Below, one piece after another: positions 1-7,611 of a DNA stretch of 41,103 nucleotides. A model generated the notes under the pieces. The model was not told the DNA's origin. It saw only the letters and a program-made list of their open reading frames with translations, and did not search any database. The translations under genes were made by a program, and so were the position numbers. Position 1 is the first letter of the stretch, and every line of letters begins with the position of its first letter. The DNA comes from Acidobacteriota bacterium (GTDB lineage: Bacteria > Acidobacteriota > Terriglobia > Acidiferrales > UBA7541): the NCBI GenBank assembly GCA_003165465.1, contig PLUM01000022.1, positions 1 through 41,103 of the forward strand, given 5' to 3'.

Positions 1-106
1 GGCGGCGCGATGAAGGCAAGAGTTCGCAGCTCTCGAAGGTTTGCTCACAGATGCGTCGATTCGCAACCATGTCCATCAGTCGCGATTTCTTCCCGAGGTT
101 GAGTCC

Positions 107-766
107 ATGAGTCGACCTTTGTTCTCGGCCCGCGCGGGGCGCCTTTCTTTGTGGTTGGGCGGTGCTGCGCTGGCATTCCTGATCTTCATCCGTATTACAA
201 GGGAGTTGATCGAAGGGGACGTCAGTACGTTCGACAGTACGATTCTACTGACCGTAGCAAGAATCCGGACGCCATGGCTTACGATCGCGGCAATCGATGT
301 GACTGCGCTGGGATCGATCACTTTGGTGGCATTGTTTTCCGCCTTCACTCTCGTGGTATTGCTTGTGTTGCGCGACCGGCTGGGCGCCCTCCAGTTGCTT
401 GCGGCTTCGGCGGGAGCGGGAATATTGACGCTCGTGACTAAGAACATCATCGAAAGAATTCGTCCAGCCGAGGCCCAGCAACTGATCGTAGTGTCGGGCT
501 TCTCATACCCGAGCGGACACTCGCTTTCGACCTCCGCGCTTTACCTGACGATCGCGATCATCGCAGGCCGTTATGTACAACACTCGGGCGCAAGAACCGC
601 AATTTTTATGGCCGTGTCGGCGGTGCCTATCATGGTTGGCGCCTCACGTGTGTACCTTGGCGTTCATTATGCGACGGACGTCGCGAGCGGCATCGCACTC
701 GGAGCGGGGTGGGCGCTTGTGCTCGCCGGATTTTTCACACGTTTTGGTCATCGTAGACTGTCCTGA
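107..766 (+). CDS. PAP2-family membrane phosphatase
   Basis: Type 2 phosphatidic acid phosphatase, an integral membrane enzyme that removes phosphate from lipid phosphates or undecaprenyl pyrophosphate on the periplasmic face. All three family motifs are visible: K-x6-RP (KNIIERIRP), PSGH, and SR-x5-H-x3-D (SRVYLGVHYATD). Several hydrophobic helices surround them. An upstream in-frame ATG at 41 would add 22 polar residues; I prefer ATG 107 because GAGG stands about nine bases before it and the product then begins just ahead of the first membrane helix. The gene converges on a crp-like gene and has no operon partner in view. The substrate cannot be told from sequence; undecaprenyl pyrophosphate recycling and phospholipid dephosphorylation are both plausible. 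Confidence 0.85.
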   Translation: MSRPLFSARAGRLSLWLGGAALAFLIFIRITRELIEGDVSTFDSTILLTVARIRTPWLTIAAIDVTALGSITLVALFSAFTLVVLLVLRDRLGALQLLAASAGAGILTLVTKNIIERIRPAEAQQLIVVSGFSYPSGHSLSTSALYLTIAIIAGRYVQHSGARTAIFMAVSAVPIMVGASRVYLGVHYATDVASGIALGAGWALVLAGFFTRFGHRRLS

Positions 767-910
767 GTGTCCTGTCGCAGAAGCCCCAATACAGCTATGA
801 CCCAACATCGACATGGCACTCCTGTGGTCAAAATCGATTATTTTTCTTCAGCGGGTGGGAAAACTGCAAGGCGGAGTGTGGAAGAGTTTACCGCCGCTTC
901 GAGTTCCGAG

Positions 911-1639
911 CTAGTCGTGCAGGATTACGCTGCGGAGGCTACTATGGACAATCAACCCAGTTTTACTTTTGTAATCGATAAAACCAAGCTTCCTGAACTT
1001 ATTCATAAAATAATTAATCCGCGACCTGGTTGTGCCGACCATTTGCGCCAAATGTTCCTGATTGATCCCGGGAACTACAGTTTCGATCGTGCTCTCCTTG
1101 CCGAAATGGGAGAGCAACAGGAGAATCCGAGCCAGGCGCTTCTCGCTGGAGTTGAAAAGCTGGTCGATGAGATCCGCTTCGTACCGGACATTGCGGGAAA
1201 GCAGATGAGTGACGAACGTTTCCGCGAGTCCCTGCACTTCGTGGAGCATTCGTGCCATGATCTGCTTCTCAACCCTGATCAGTGTGCAATCTCCCGCTGA
1301 AATAGCCGTTGCTATGCGCAACGGCTGACCGGCGAGGCATCCCTCACCGAAGAACTCACCGGGGCCCAGACTGCCAACAATCGCTTCCTTGCCTTCGTAG
1401 GATGTAACCGCGAGCTTCACCCTGCCTTGTAAGAGGAAGAGCACCGAATCCGCAGGCGTTCCTTGCGTAAAGATAGTGTCGTCCGCACCGTATTCTAAAA
1501 CGGTTTTTCCCTTGGAGATTCCAGTCAGGAGGGTTCCCCAATCGACAGGCATATCTTTCTTAATCGTCACAACGACCGCCGTCTTCTGCTTATAGGCAGA
1601 CAGACTCCCCCCGCGAGCGATGCTAGCATTATTTCCCAT
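911..1639 (-). CDS. Crp/Fnr-family transcriptional regulator
   Basis: Cytoplasmic DNA-binding regulator with an N-terminal cyclic-nucleotide-type beta-roll (about residues 44-130, with the LGPGEFFGEG turn and PLRIATA segment where CRP binds the ligand phosphate) and a C-terminal winged helix (about 165-225, recognition region near TTRSRINYFMNKF). There is no N-terminal cysteine cluster, so an Fnr-type Fe-S sensor is unlikely. An alternative start is ATG 1552 (residue 30), which would begin nearer the beta-roll; neither start has a strong Shine-Dalgarno sequence. It follows the kai operon on the same strand after 145 bases, so it could be co-transcribed or have its own promoter. Ligand and targets are unknown. 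Confidence 0.9.
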   Translation of the reverse strand: MGNNASIARGGSLSAYKQKTAVVVTIKKDMPVDWGTLLTGISKGKTVLEYGADDTIFTQGTPADSVLFLLQGRVKLAVTSYEGKEAIVGSLGPGEFFGEGCLAGQPLRIATAISAGDCTLIRVEKQIMARMLHEVQGLAETFVTHLLSRNVRYEADLIDQLFNSSEKRLARILLLLSHFGKESTIETVVPGINQEHLAQMVGTTRSRINYFMNKFRKLGFIDYKSKTGLIVHSSLRSVILHD

Positions 1640-1784
1640 AATTAAGCTCTTTGCGCGGCGTCAACTACGGTTGCCGGTCGGCAAATCGAATTGTCACTAT
1701 CCATCTTTCTGCTTACTGAGCGCGAGGGGGGGTGCGCCAACAGCAATTAATCGAGATTGAGCGAGTGCTCTGTACAGTCCGAGT

Positions 1785-1949
1785 TTACCGCTTTATGGTA
1801 TCACGTTGCACAATGTCGTAGATCGCCCCCGTTGTGGGATTCATCACCATGACATCGGTTGCGATGATCACATGCCGATAGCCGGTGGGCAGTCGGGTCA
1901 ACTGGCCTTCAGGGCCGGCAGTTCTTGCGGGGAATGGCTTTCGTTCCAT
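1785..1949 (-). CDS. Small protein at the end of the kai operon, unknown
   Basis: A 54-codon reading frame begins 31 bases after the second kaiB-like gene. AAAGAGG lies seven bases before ATG 1949, which supports translation; a GTG at 1967 would add six residues. The C-terminal two-thirds (LPTGYRHVIIATDVMVMNP followed by TTGAIYDIV) alternates hydrophobic and polar residues like a beta hairpin. It loosely resembles the tail module of RcnB/DUF1236-type periplasmic proteins, but there is no signal peptide, so it may be a free-standing module or a fragment. No function can be assigned. Its place in the operon suggests a link with KaiB/KaiC or the neighbouring regulator. Confidence 0.5.
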   Translation of the reverse strand: MERKPFPARTAGPEGQLTRLPTGYRHVIIATDVMVMNPTTGAIYDIVQRDTIKR

Positions 1950-1980
1950 TAGCCAACCTCTTTCCACCTACCGCCGGCTA

Positions 1981-2349
1981 TTACTCCCGAGTTCTCAAGT
2001 CCAGTCCGAAGAGCACTTTGTTTAGGTCCGACATATCCCCCACTAGCCTTCGCAGCGGGCGCGGGAGCCGTTTAATGAGCGTGGGCACCGCCACAATCTG
2101 CTCGTCTCTTGCCAGATTCGCCTGCAGGCTAATGTCGATGACTTCCAGTCTATACCGACCCTTCAAGTGCTGTACACAAACCCGCTTGATATTTTCTATA
2201 GCCAGCTCCGATTTCAACGTATATCGCCTTACGTACAAACGCAAGACGTACTTTGCCTGACGAAAATGAGCGCCGGGTTGCTCCATTTCCCGGGCCAATC
2301 CGGATTTCTGTTTTCTTGCAAGGCTTTTCTTTCTTGGTTTGTTTTTCAT
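1981..2349 (-). CDS. kaiB: KaiB-like thioredoxin-fold protein (second copy)
   Basis: KaiB-family protein of 122 residues. The core from about residue 33 matches the family: YVLRLYV at the first strand, a helix ending VCVQHLKGRYRLEVIDI, the cis-proline segment AVPTLIKRLP, and the closing GDMSDLNKVLFGLDL. The usual AG after the first strand is replaced by RR, so the surface differs from its neighbour. The first 30 residues are basic and probably disordered. In cyanobacteria KaiB switches fold to bind the KaiC hexamer; in non-phototrophs related proteins appear in stress responses. It starts 20 bases after the first kaiB-like gene and is the third gene of the operon. Assignment to the family is firm; a clock role is not implied. 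Confidence 0.9.
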   Translation of the reverse strand: MKNKPRKKSLARKQKSGLAREMEQPGAHFRQAKYVLRLYVRRYTLKSELAIENIKRVCVQHLKGRYRLEVIDISLQANLARDEQIVAVPTLIKRLPRPLRRLVGDMSDLNKVLFGLDLRTRE

Positions 2350-2369
2350 ACGGGCTTCTCTGAGATGAG

Positions 2370-2741
2370 TCAGCTTACTTTTTGCAGGGCCATGCCCACC
2401 AACACCCGCTCGGTGTCGGAGAGATCTCCAATGATCTGTCGGACCGGTTGCGGAAGCTTAATGACCAGGGTCGGCAATGCGACGATCTGGTTGCCGCGCG
2501 CCATATGCGGATTCTCCAACAGGTCGATCACTTCGATCTGATAGTGGCCTTTCAAATGCCCCTCACACAGCACCTTGAGGTTGGCAAAGGCGCGAATCGA
2601 TTTGGGAGTTTGGCCCGCCACGAAAAGCCGCAGCTTCCAAACCTCCGGTTTCCCGGACTTCGATTTGCGAGGCCACGCCCGAGCTTTTGTCCTGGCTTTT
2701 GTCTTGGCTTTTGTCCTGGCTTTTGTCTTGGCTTTCGGCAT
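2370..2741 (-). CDS. kaiB: KaiB-like protein with Lys/Arg-rich repetitive N-tail
   Basis: KaiB-family protein of 123 residues. Residues from about 35 onward match Kai[51 protein letters not shown] and [13 protein letters not shown]. The N-terminal 25 residues are almost pure Lys/Arg/Thr/Ala in the form KTKARTKA, encoded by a 12-base tandem repeat. Such a cationic tail could bind nucleic acid or polyphosphate, or act as a flexible linker; this is inference. The ATG follows the kaiC stop codon directly (TAAATG), so translation is probably coupled to kaiC. The pair of non-identical KaiB proteins suggests they compete for, or divide, KaiC surfaces. Confidence 0.9.
   Translation of the reverse strand: MPKAKTKARTKAKTKARTKARAWPRKSKSGKPEVWKLRLFVAGQTPKSIRAFANLKVLCEGHLKGHYQIEVIDLLENPHMARGNQIVALPTLVIKLPQPVRQIIGDLSDTERVLVGMALQKVS
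2683..2735 (-). repeat. 12/24-base tandem repeat inside kaiB-like gene
   Basis: Four and a half units of gcttttgtcCtg / gcttttgtcTtg alternate, so the true period is 24 bases. Each 24-base unit encodes KTKARTKA-type residues on the minus strand. Because units are multiples of three bases, gain or loss by slippage would lengthen or shorten the cationic tail without a frameshift. Confidence 0.9.
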
Positions 2742-4499
2742 TTAGCGTTTCCGCGTGGCTGGCGCGCCTCCCACCTTTTTGTACGCGGAGGTGTCCGCTT
2801 CCCGGCTCCGCACCATCTGCCCGCGGTCCTGCAACACTTCCTCGGCAAGTAGTTTCGATTCGGCGATGCTCTGTTGAATTATTTCTTCCTCAACTTCAAA
2901 CTCTGCTCGGAGCGTGATCATGCGGGCCTCAAAGATCTGGCGCTTGCGGTCCAGTTCGCGCCGGCGGGTCTCCTGTTCTTGCTGGCGGAACGTGACCACT
3001 GCTTTCTCGCGCATTTCCTGCGACACCCGGGCGGAACCGGTCAGCACGCCCTCGGGTCCGAGGTACACGTCCAGCAACCGGAGGCCGTCGTTGGTGAGCA
3101 CGAATTCGCGAATCTGGTTGGAATGTTCCATGCCTCGCGATTTCAGCACGTAGAGCGCGCGGTTCCGCTCTCCTCCAACCTCAATGGATTTCAGCAGAAG
3201 CCAGGTATCCATGAGGGAGGAGACGTCCGCCTCGTTGGCTTCCAGGGAGCCGCCTGGCGCAGTCAAACTGGCGAAAATCGCGGTGATCTCCTTGGTCTTC
3301 AGAAAATCGACCAGCCGCGTGAGCATGGACCGCACTTCGTTCAGGGTGCTGACCATGAGCAGAGTGGTTATCGGGTCCACCACCACGATGCTGGGCTGGA
3401 ACATGGTGATCTGTTTGTGGGTCACAAGCAGGACTTCTTCGATCCCCCCGTAGGTGGGGCGCGCCGCATGGAATTGCAGGAGCCCCTTGCGGACCCATTG
3501 CTCGAGATCGATGCCGATCGAGCGCATATTGCGCACGACCTGCCGGGGTGATTCCTCGAACGCGAAATACAAGCAGTGCTCGCCGCGGCGGCAGGCCGCA
3601 TCCACGAAATGCGCCGCCACGCTGGTTTTGCCGGTTCCCGAGGTGCCGGACAGCAGAATACTGGTGCCCTGATAAAAACCTTTGCCGCCCATCATGCCAT
3701 CCAACCGGTCAATGCCTGTCGAGACTCGTACGGCGGACGCCGCATGGTCCAGGCCCAATGAGGAGATCGGCAGGACTGAAATACCGTGTTCATCGATGAG
3801 GAACGGATATTCGTTTGTGCCGTGGGTCGATCCCCGGTACTTGACGACGCGCAGGCGCCGGGTCGAGATCTCCTCCCGGATACGATTGTCCAGGACGATC
3901 ACGCAGTCCGAGACGAACTCCTCGATGCCATGCCGGGTCAGCTTATCCGGCCGGTCCCGCTCGGCGGTAATGACCGTGGTCAATCCTTTTTCTTTGAGCC
4001 AGCCGAACAGGCGGCGGATTTCGGCGCGCAGGATACCTGGATTTGGCAACTCGCCGAAAAGCGCTTCAATCGTGTCCAGGACAATTCGCCGCGCCCCGAC
4101 CCTCTGGACAGCGTCGGCAATTCGAATGAAGAGGCCATCGAGGTCATACTCCCCGGTTTCCGCAATCTCGCTTCGCGAGATAGAAACGTGGTCCAGGAAC
4201 AGCTTCTTATCCGCCACCAGGCGGCCCAAGTCGAAACCCAGCGAAGCGGCGTTCTTGGTCAGGTCCGGGATCGTTTCCTCGAACGATATGAACACGCCGG
4301 GTTCGTTAAATTCTGTGGCGCCCCGAACCAGGAACTCCAGGGCGAATAGTGTTTTTCCGGCACCGGCCCCACCACTGACAAGAGTGGGACGCCCGCTTGG
4401 AAGCCCTCCCCCCGTGATTTCGTCAAAACCCTGGATTCCGGTGAATACTTTCTGCAGCGTTTTAGAAGATGGTTGCGTTGCTTTCTGCTTCTGTGTCAT
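2742..4499 (-). CDS. kaiC: KaiC-like RecA-fold ATPase/autokinase, two domains
   Basis: Double-domain KaiC homologue of 585 residues. Domain CI has Walker A GGAGAGKT (43-50), the catalytic EE pair (74-75) and Walker B RIVLD (138-142). Domain CII has Walker A GTSGTGKT (285-292), EE (315-316) and IVVVD (371-375). The segment VSSLMDT (426-432) aligns with the phosphorylated S431/T432 loop of cyanobacterial KaiC and carries Ser427-Ser428, so autophosphorylation is plausible; the T426 equivalent appears to be Asn. A long charged coiled-coil tail (about 490-585) replaces the cyanobacterial A-loop region, and no kaiA is in view. Proteins of this type form hexameric ATPases. It is the first gene of a kaiC-kaiB-kaiB operon. 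GAGGA lies eight bases before the ATG. Confidence 0.93.
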   Translation of the reverse strand: MTQKQKATQPSSKTLQKVFTGIQGFDEITGGGLPSGRPTLVSGGAGAGKTLFALEFLVRGATEFNEPGVFISFEETIPDLTKNAASLGFDLGRLVADKKLFLDHVSISRSEIAETGEYDLDGLFIRIADAVQRVGARRIVLDTIEALFGELPNPGILRAEIRRLFGWLKEKGLTTVITAERDRPDKLTRHGIEEFVSDCVIVLDNRIREEISTRRLRVVKYRGSTHGTNEYPFLIDEHGISVLPISSLGLDHAASAVRVSTGIDRLDGMMGGKGFYQGTSILLSGTSGTGKTSVAAHFVDAACRRGEHCLYFAFEESPRQVVRNMRSIGIDLEQWVRKGLLQFHAARPTYGGIEEVLLVTHKQITMFQPSIVVVDPITTLLMVSTLNEVRSMLTRLVDFLKTKEITAIFASLTAPGGSLEANEADVSSLMDTWLLLKSIEVGGERNRALYVLKSRGMEHSNQIREFVLTNDGLRLLDVYLGPEGVLTGSARVSQEMREKAVVTFRQQEQETRRRELDRKRQIFEARMITLRAEFEVEEEIIQQSIAESKLLAEEVLQDRGQMVRSREADTSAYKKVGGAPATRKR

Positions 4500-4809
4500 T
4501 TATTTCGTCCTCGCCCGGGCAGTCTACGGCAGGTTCGCAATGGCGCGTCATGGCCCCTCCTCGCGGAACGCTCTAATCAAAGGGGTCCAATGAGGCCACT
4601 CGTTACCCTCACCATAGACGGCTTTTCTAAAAGAGAATCCGTAGATTATGCAAGACTTTACCAGGATAGGCCAGTGCTTTATCGGGAATCCAGAATCCTG
4701 TCGGAGCCTACTTTTTCAGCTCAAAATCCGCCGCATTGGACTGCTCACTAGCAACTCCGCAACGTACAAAATCTCGAGCTCGTCAATCCCGGTCCCTGAA
4801 AAAAGGAAC
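4500..4809. other. Intergenic region between hsp20 and kaiC
   Basis: These 310 bases contain no convincing gene. They form the leader of the kaiC operon (minus strand) and the downstream region of hsp20. The length argues for a separate kaiC promoter, but I could not pick a credible -35/-10 pair or a strong terminator. Confidence 0.5.
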
Positions 4810-5394
4810 TTACTTAACCGGCTGTCTGCCTGCGGCTTCGATCCCACCTGTTTTATGTACAAAAGTATTATCTTCCGCAGACAACATTAGATTCCGCTCC
4901 ACGCGAATGCTCTTCGCGGGAGCTGCTTTTGGCATTACTACCTCGAGCATGCCATCGTTGAATGTCGCCTTGGCCTTCGAGAGATCGACCTCGCAGGGTA
5001 AATCGATGACACAAAACATCAGTTGCTCGTGCCTGAGAGAATGGGCGTGTTTTCCAGATTGGTGGTCTCGGGGCTCGGCCTTGCCACTGATGCTCAGCCG
5101 CTGCGGCTCGATACTCACTTTGATCTCCTCCCTGTTGAGCCCAGGAACTTCGGCGCGTGCAATAAGCTGTTCGCCGGATTCCGATAGGTGGAACTTCACA
5201 GGTTTGAGTAGTTCGGATTCCGCGAGAAACCAATCCTCCTGGTCGTTTCCTTGCGCATGTCCGCGGCTCTCATACATCTCAAAGGCGCGCCGGGAAATCA
5301 GATTGAATACGTCCTGCGTATGTTCGAAAAGTTCATGGACCGATACGAGATTCAAATCAGTGCTGGATGCAGCATGTGAAGAATGGTGTGTCAT
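4810..5394 (-). CDS. Hsp20/alpha-crystallin chaperone with N-terminal DUF2934
   Basis: Small heat-shock protein of 194 residues. The alpha-crystallin domain spans about residues 65-170: it includes ARAEVPGLNREEIKVSIE, the LSISGKAE strand and KATFNDGMLEVVMPKA, the usual end of the domain with a G-x-L motif. Before it, about residues 30-62 (ISRRAFEMYESRG, then DWFLAESEL) match the short helical DUF2934 motif, normally a free-standing small protein or a different tail. The protein should hold unfolding clients as an oligomer in the cytoplasm; DUF2934 replaces the usual variable N-terminal arm and may set oligomer size or client choice. AAGGAAAT stands upstream of ATG 5394. No CIRCE element was seen. 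Confidence 0.92.
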   Translation of the reverse strand: MTHHSSHAASSTDLNLVSVHELFEHTQDVFNLISRRAFEMYESRGHAQGNDQEDWFLAESELLKPVKFHLSESGEQLIARAEVPGLNREEIKVSIEPQRLSISGKAEPRDHQSGKHAHSLRHEQLMFCVIDLPCEVDLSKAKATFNDGMLEVVMPKAAPAKSIRVERNLMLSAEDNTFVHKTGGIEAAGRQPVK

Positions 5395-5511
5395 GGCTTC
5401 ATTTCCTTCTGTGGAATAACGTCTTGTTTCCGCGATTGATGAGACACTGGCGTCTTTCGGTTGGATCCCGTCCTCCGCGAACGCTACGCGACCCCATCTG
5501 TATAGTGTTCA

Positions 5512-5569
5512 CTCTCGCCTTCAATGGGAAAGGCACGGCCGATCCTTTGATTTACAGAGCTTGCCGACT
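5512..5569. repeat. Dispersed intergenic repeat, copy A
   Basis: This 58-base stretch is matched by 8535-8592 with roughly four in five bases identical, including the blocks gccgatcctt, gatttacagagc and ccgact. It lies five bases beyond the stop codon of the minus-strand DUF3309 gene. Copy B has the same position relative to its own gene. Function unknown. Confidence 0.7.
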
Positions 5570-5574
5570 GTCCT

Positions 5575-5742
5575 CTACGCATGCCCCAAACGACCGGTCC
5601 AAAACAAAAACAGGATCATCAGGATAATCACGCTCACGGCACTGATTGGGTAAAAACCCCACTTCTTGCTATGTGGCCAAATAGGAAGACTGCCCACAAG
5701 CGCTATGAGAACAAATATCGGAAGAACAATCATCACCATCAT
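5575..5742 (-). CDS. DUF3309-type two-helix membrane microprotein
   Basis: A 55-residue protein made of two hydrophobic helices around the conserved turn SLPIWPHSKKWGF, ending in LFWTGRLGH. This pattern is the DUF3309 family, small inner-membrane proteins of unknown function common in soil Proteobacteria and Acidobacteriota. I chose ATG 5742 because GGAAGGG precedes it by about eight bases; a longer frame to 5778 adds only polar residues. It stands alone between hsp20 and the YXWGXW gene, all on the same strand, in a neighbourhood of envelope and stress genes. Confidence 0.75.
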   Translation of the reverse strand: MMVMIVLPIFVLIALVGSLPIWPHSKKWGFYPISAVSVIILMILFLFWTGRLGHA

Positions 5743-5936
5743 GTCTTTGCCCTTCCTTCTTTGGCCAATCCCTACCACCGATCAAACCCAGAGCGAGGGT
5801 TGGGCTCTCCCTTTTATGAGCAGTCGCCCAACCTCCCTCAACGATGAAGAACCGAGACCGGAAATGACCTGCAAAGTGCTGTTCGTTCTTAATCGATGAC
5901 TCGATAAGCAACCGCAGAAACATAGCAAATCTTCGA

Positions 5937-6956
5937 TTAATGACGCCCGCCACCGTCTCCGCGAGATCCTCCGCCGCCAGCCGGCTGCTGTTTTTGCTGC
6001 ATCTGCTGCGTTTGCTGCGTGTGTCTTTGCTGCAATTGTTGCGTCTGTTGCTGGTGTTGCTGCTCCACTTGCTGCACTCTCGCTGGAGGGGCATTCTGTT
6101 TCGTTAACTGCTGATGTTGTTTGTCTTGTTTCTGCTGGAGGTTCTGCCGTTCCTGGTTTTGCTTCGTGATTATGCTTTCCTGCTGCTTCTGGTATGTCTG
6201 GTCCTGCTTCGCATTCCCGGTGTTGGAAGCAGCGGGGTGTTCGATAGGTGGCAGCTCCTTAGGATGGGATGCAATGTTGGGGCGAGAAGTCGCGACAACT
6301 GGCGGCGTGCCGTGGTTGGCAGAAACCCGTTGCTGAGGATTGTTGCGAGCCGCATACGCATGTTGAGTCTGAATGGCTACAGGCGAAATGTGTCTTTCAT
6401 GAGTAGCAGCCTGTTCTTGAGTCGTGGCGCGCGCGTTGATCCCGCCGTTACCGCCGTTGTAGCTGGTGTGACTACCTGCGTTTTCGTTCACCCTTGTGTT
6501 GTAAACGTTGTGAATGACGTTCTCATCCACGTGATTCACGGCCGAGTTGTAGAAGAAATGTTCGTTCTGCCAGCGTCCGCCTTCGTAACCGTTACCGAAG
6601 TAACCGAAGCCATAGTTGATCCCGCCATAAAAGCCCACTGACTGACCCCAGTAACCATCATAGAAAATAAAACCGTTGCCGCCCCAACCCCAATAGCCCG
6701 GAGTCCAGAGGTATCCGATTTCCGGAGCCAGCACCCATGTGCCGGGAACCCAGTAATACTCGCCATCCCAAGCCCAATATCCGGGCGTCCAGATATACCC
6801 GTCGCCGGGACAAATAGGCTGATCGTAAACCAGCAACTCGGGGGGCGCGATTGTGACGGATACGCCGACTTGCGCGAAAGATGCCGTCGACAGGAATAGC
6901 ATTGAAACTGCCAAGAACAACAAACGAATGATGCGTGTATGCGTTAGGTCTCTCAT
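5937..6956 (-). CDS. YXWGXW-repeat secreted protein with Gln-rich tail
   Basis: Exported protein of 339 residues. The signal peptide has a basic start, a hydrophobic core (LLFLAVSMLFLS) and a likely cut after SFA. Residues about 45-130 hold aromatic-rich repeats of the GYW/GTW type (TPGYWAWDGEYYW, TPGYWGWGG), the signature of YXWGXW proteins, which are periplasmic or surface-exposed and of unknown role. The last 110 residues are very rich in Gln, His and Lys (QQHQQQTQQ runs) and end in a Gly-rich tail, probably disordered. ATG 6956 was chosen because GGGAG lies six bases upstream and it begins the signal peptide; a frame open to 7058 adds an implausible N-terminus. The CAG-type codons create repetitive DNA at 5990-6130. 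Confidence 0.85.
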   Translation of the reverse strand: MRDLTHTRIIRLLFLAVSMLFLSTASFAQVGVSVTIAPPELLVYDQPICPGDGYIWTPGYWAWDGEYYWVPGTWVLAPEIGYLWTPGYWGWGGNGFIFYDGYWGQSVGFYGGINYGFGYFGNGYEGGRWQNEHFFYNSAVNHVDENVIHNVYNTRVNENAGSHTSYNGGNGGINARATTQEQAATHERHISPVAIQTQHAYAARNNPQQRVSANHGTPPVVATSRPNIASHPKELPPIEHPAASNTGNAKQDQTYQKQQESIITKQNQERQNLQQKQDKQHQQLTKQNAPPARVQQVEQQHQQQTQQLQQRHTQQTQQMQQKQQPAGGGGSRGDGGGRH

Positions 6957-7086
6957 TATGTCTCCCTTTGCCCATGATCCACCGGCGGCCAGCGTTTCCA
7001 CATCCGTGAATCTTCTCGCAAAATTGAATTCACGAACGGAAACGCACGGCCAGTTCATTGATTCCAGCTGGCGAACCTATTTTTGA

Positions 7087-7242
7087 TTAGGACGTTTTGC
7101 CCTTGCACCCGGAGTGTCCGCACGCACAGTCGATATCCGGGGTCTTTTCCATAGCCGCGCACTCGGTGCTGCAATATTTGCCCGACGTTGTCAGGCAAGA
7201 ACAAACGGGGTGTGCACACTTCTCAGCTTTCGTAGTCGCCAT
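7087..7242 (-). CDS. Bacterial metallothionein (SmtA/BmtA type)
   Basis: A 51-residue cysteine-rich protein. Eight cysteines (9, 14, 16, 24, 28, 39, 41, 46) and two histidines (11, 43) fall in the order seen in SmtA: KCAHPVCSC, then KYCSTECA, then DCACGHSGC. In the family these residues hold a four-metal zinc cluster inside a zinc-finger-like fold, buffering Zn and detoxifying Cd. The start is supported by GGAG six bases before ATG 7242. It lies 130 bases upstream of the YXWGXW gene on the same strand, so they might share a transcript. No SmtB-type regulator is next to it. Confidence 0.92.
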   Translation of the reverse strand: MATTKAEKCAHPVCSCLTTSGKYCSTECAAMEKTPDIDCACGHSGCKGKTS

Positions 7243-7611
7243 TTTTTCTCCTGGCTGCGAATCAACAACAGGTGATCCACGAAAGCATCTTAGACTCTGG
7301 AAACAAGATCATCTGTTCAAAAGGGAACACCTCGCGATTTGGGTGCCCGCGTGGCGACTGGAAATGTGAATTGTAATAGGCGGCTTCCGTGGCCGATCCT
7401 GCTGCCCAGCTTGAAATGATTGTGACGGATTCAAGTAGCTCAAAAGAGCTTGAGCGATAAGACCACTCATTGCGTCACTTGGCCGCATAACGCGCTACAA
7501 GAGGAAATGCCATTAACGCGCAGTTCATTCCGAGTGAATTTTTGTCTGTTCTTCCAAAACTTCTTCTGTCCGAGTACACCGGAAAAGTGAAACAAGGAAC
7601 CCGCGTCGAAT
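7243..7611. other. Intergenic region, no gene seen
   Basis: These 369 bases hold the metallothionein leader on the minus strand and the region downstream of the VTT-domain gene. A short inverted repeat (AGCTC-AAAA-GAGCT, 7437-7450) has no T-run. I see no further open frame with a ribosome site. Confidence 0.5.

Noticed and set aside
767-1300. Plus-strand frame of 177 codons opposite the Crp-like gene
   Set aside because: It is antisense to a clear Crp/Fnr gene and has no family features or ribosome site.
3682-4593. Plus-strand frame of 303 codons
   Set aside because: Arg/Ser/Pro-rich shadow of the kaiC gene on the other strand.
5990-6130. Tandem-repeat-like DNA resembling a repeat array
   Set aside because: It is Gln-codon repetition within the YXWGXW gene, with no spacers, so not CRISPR.
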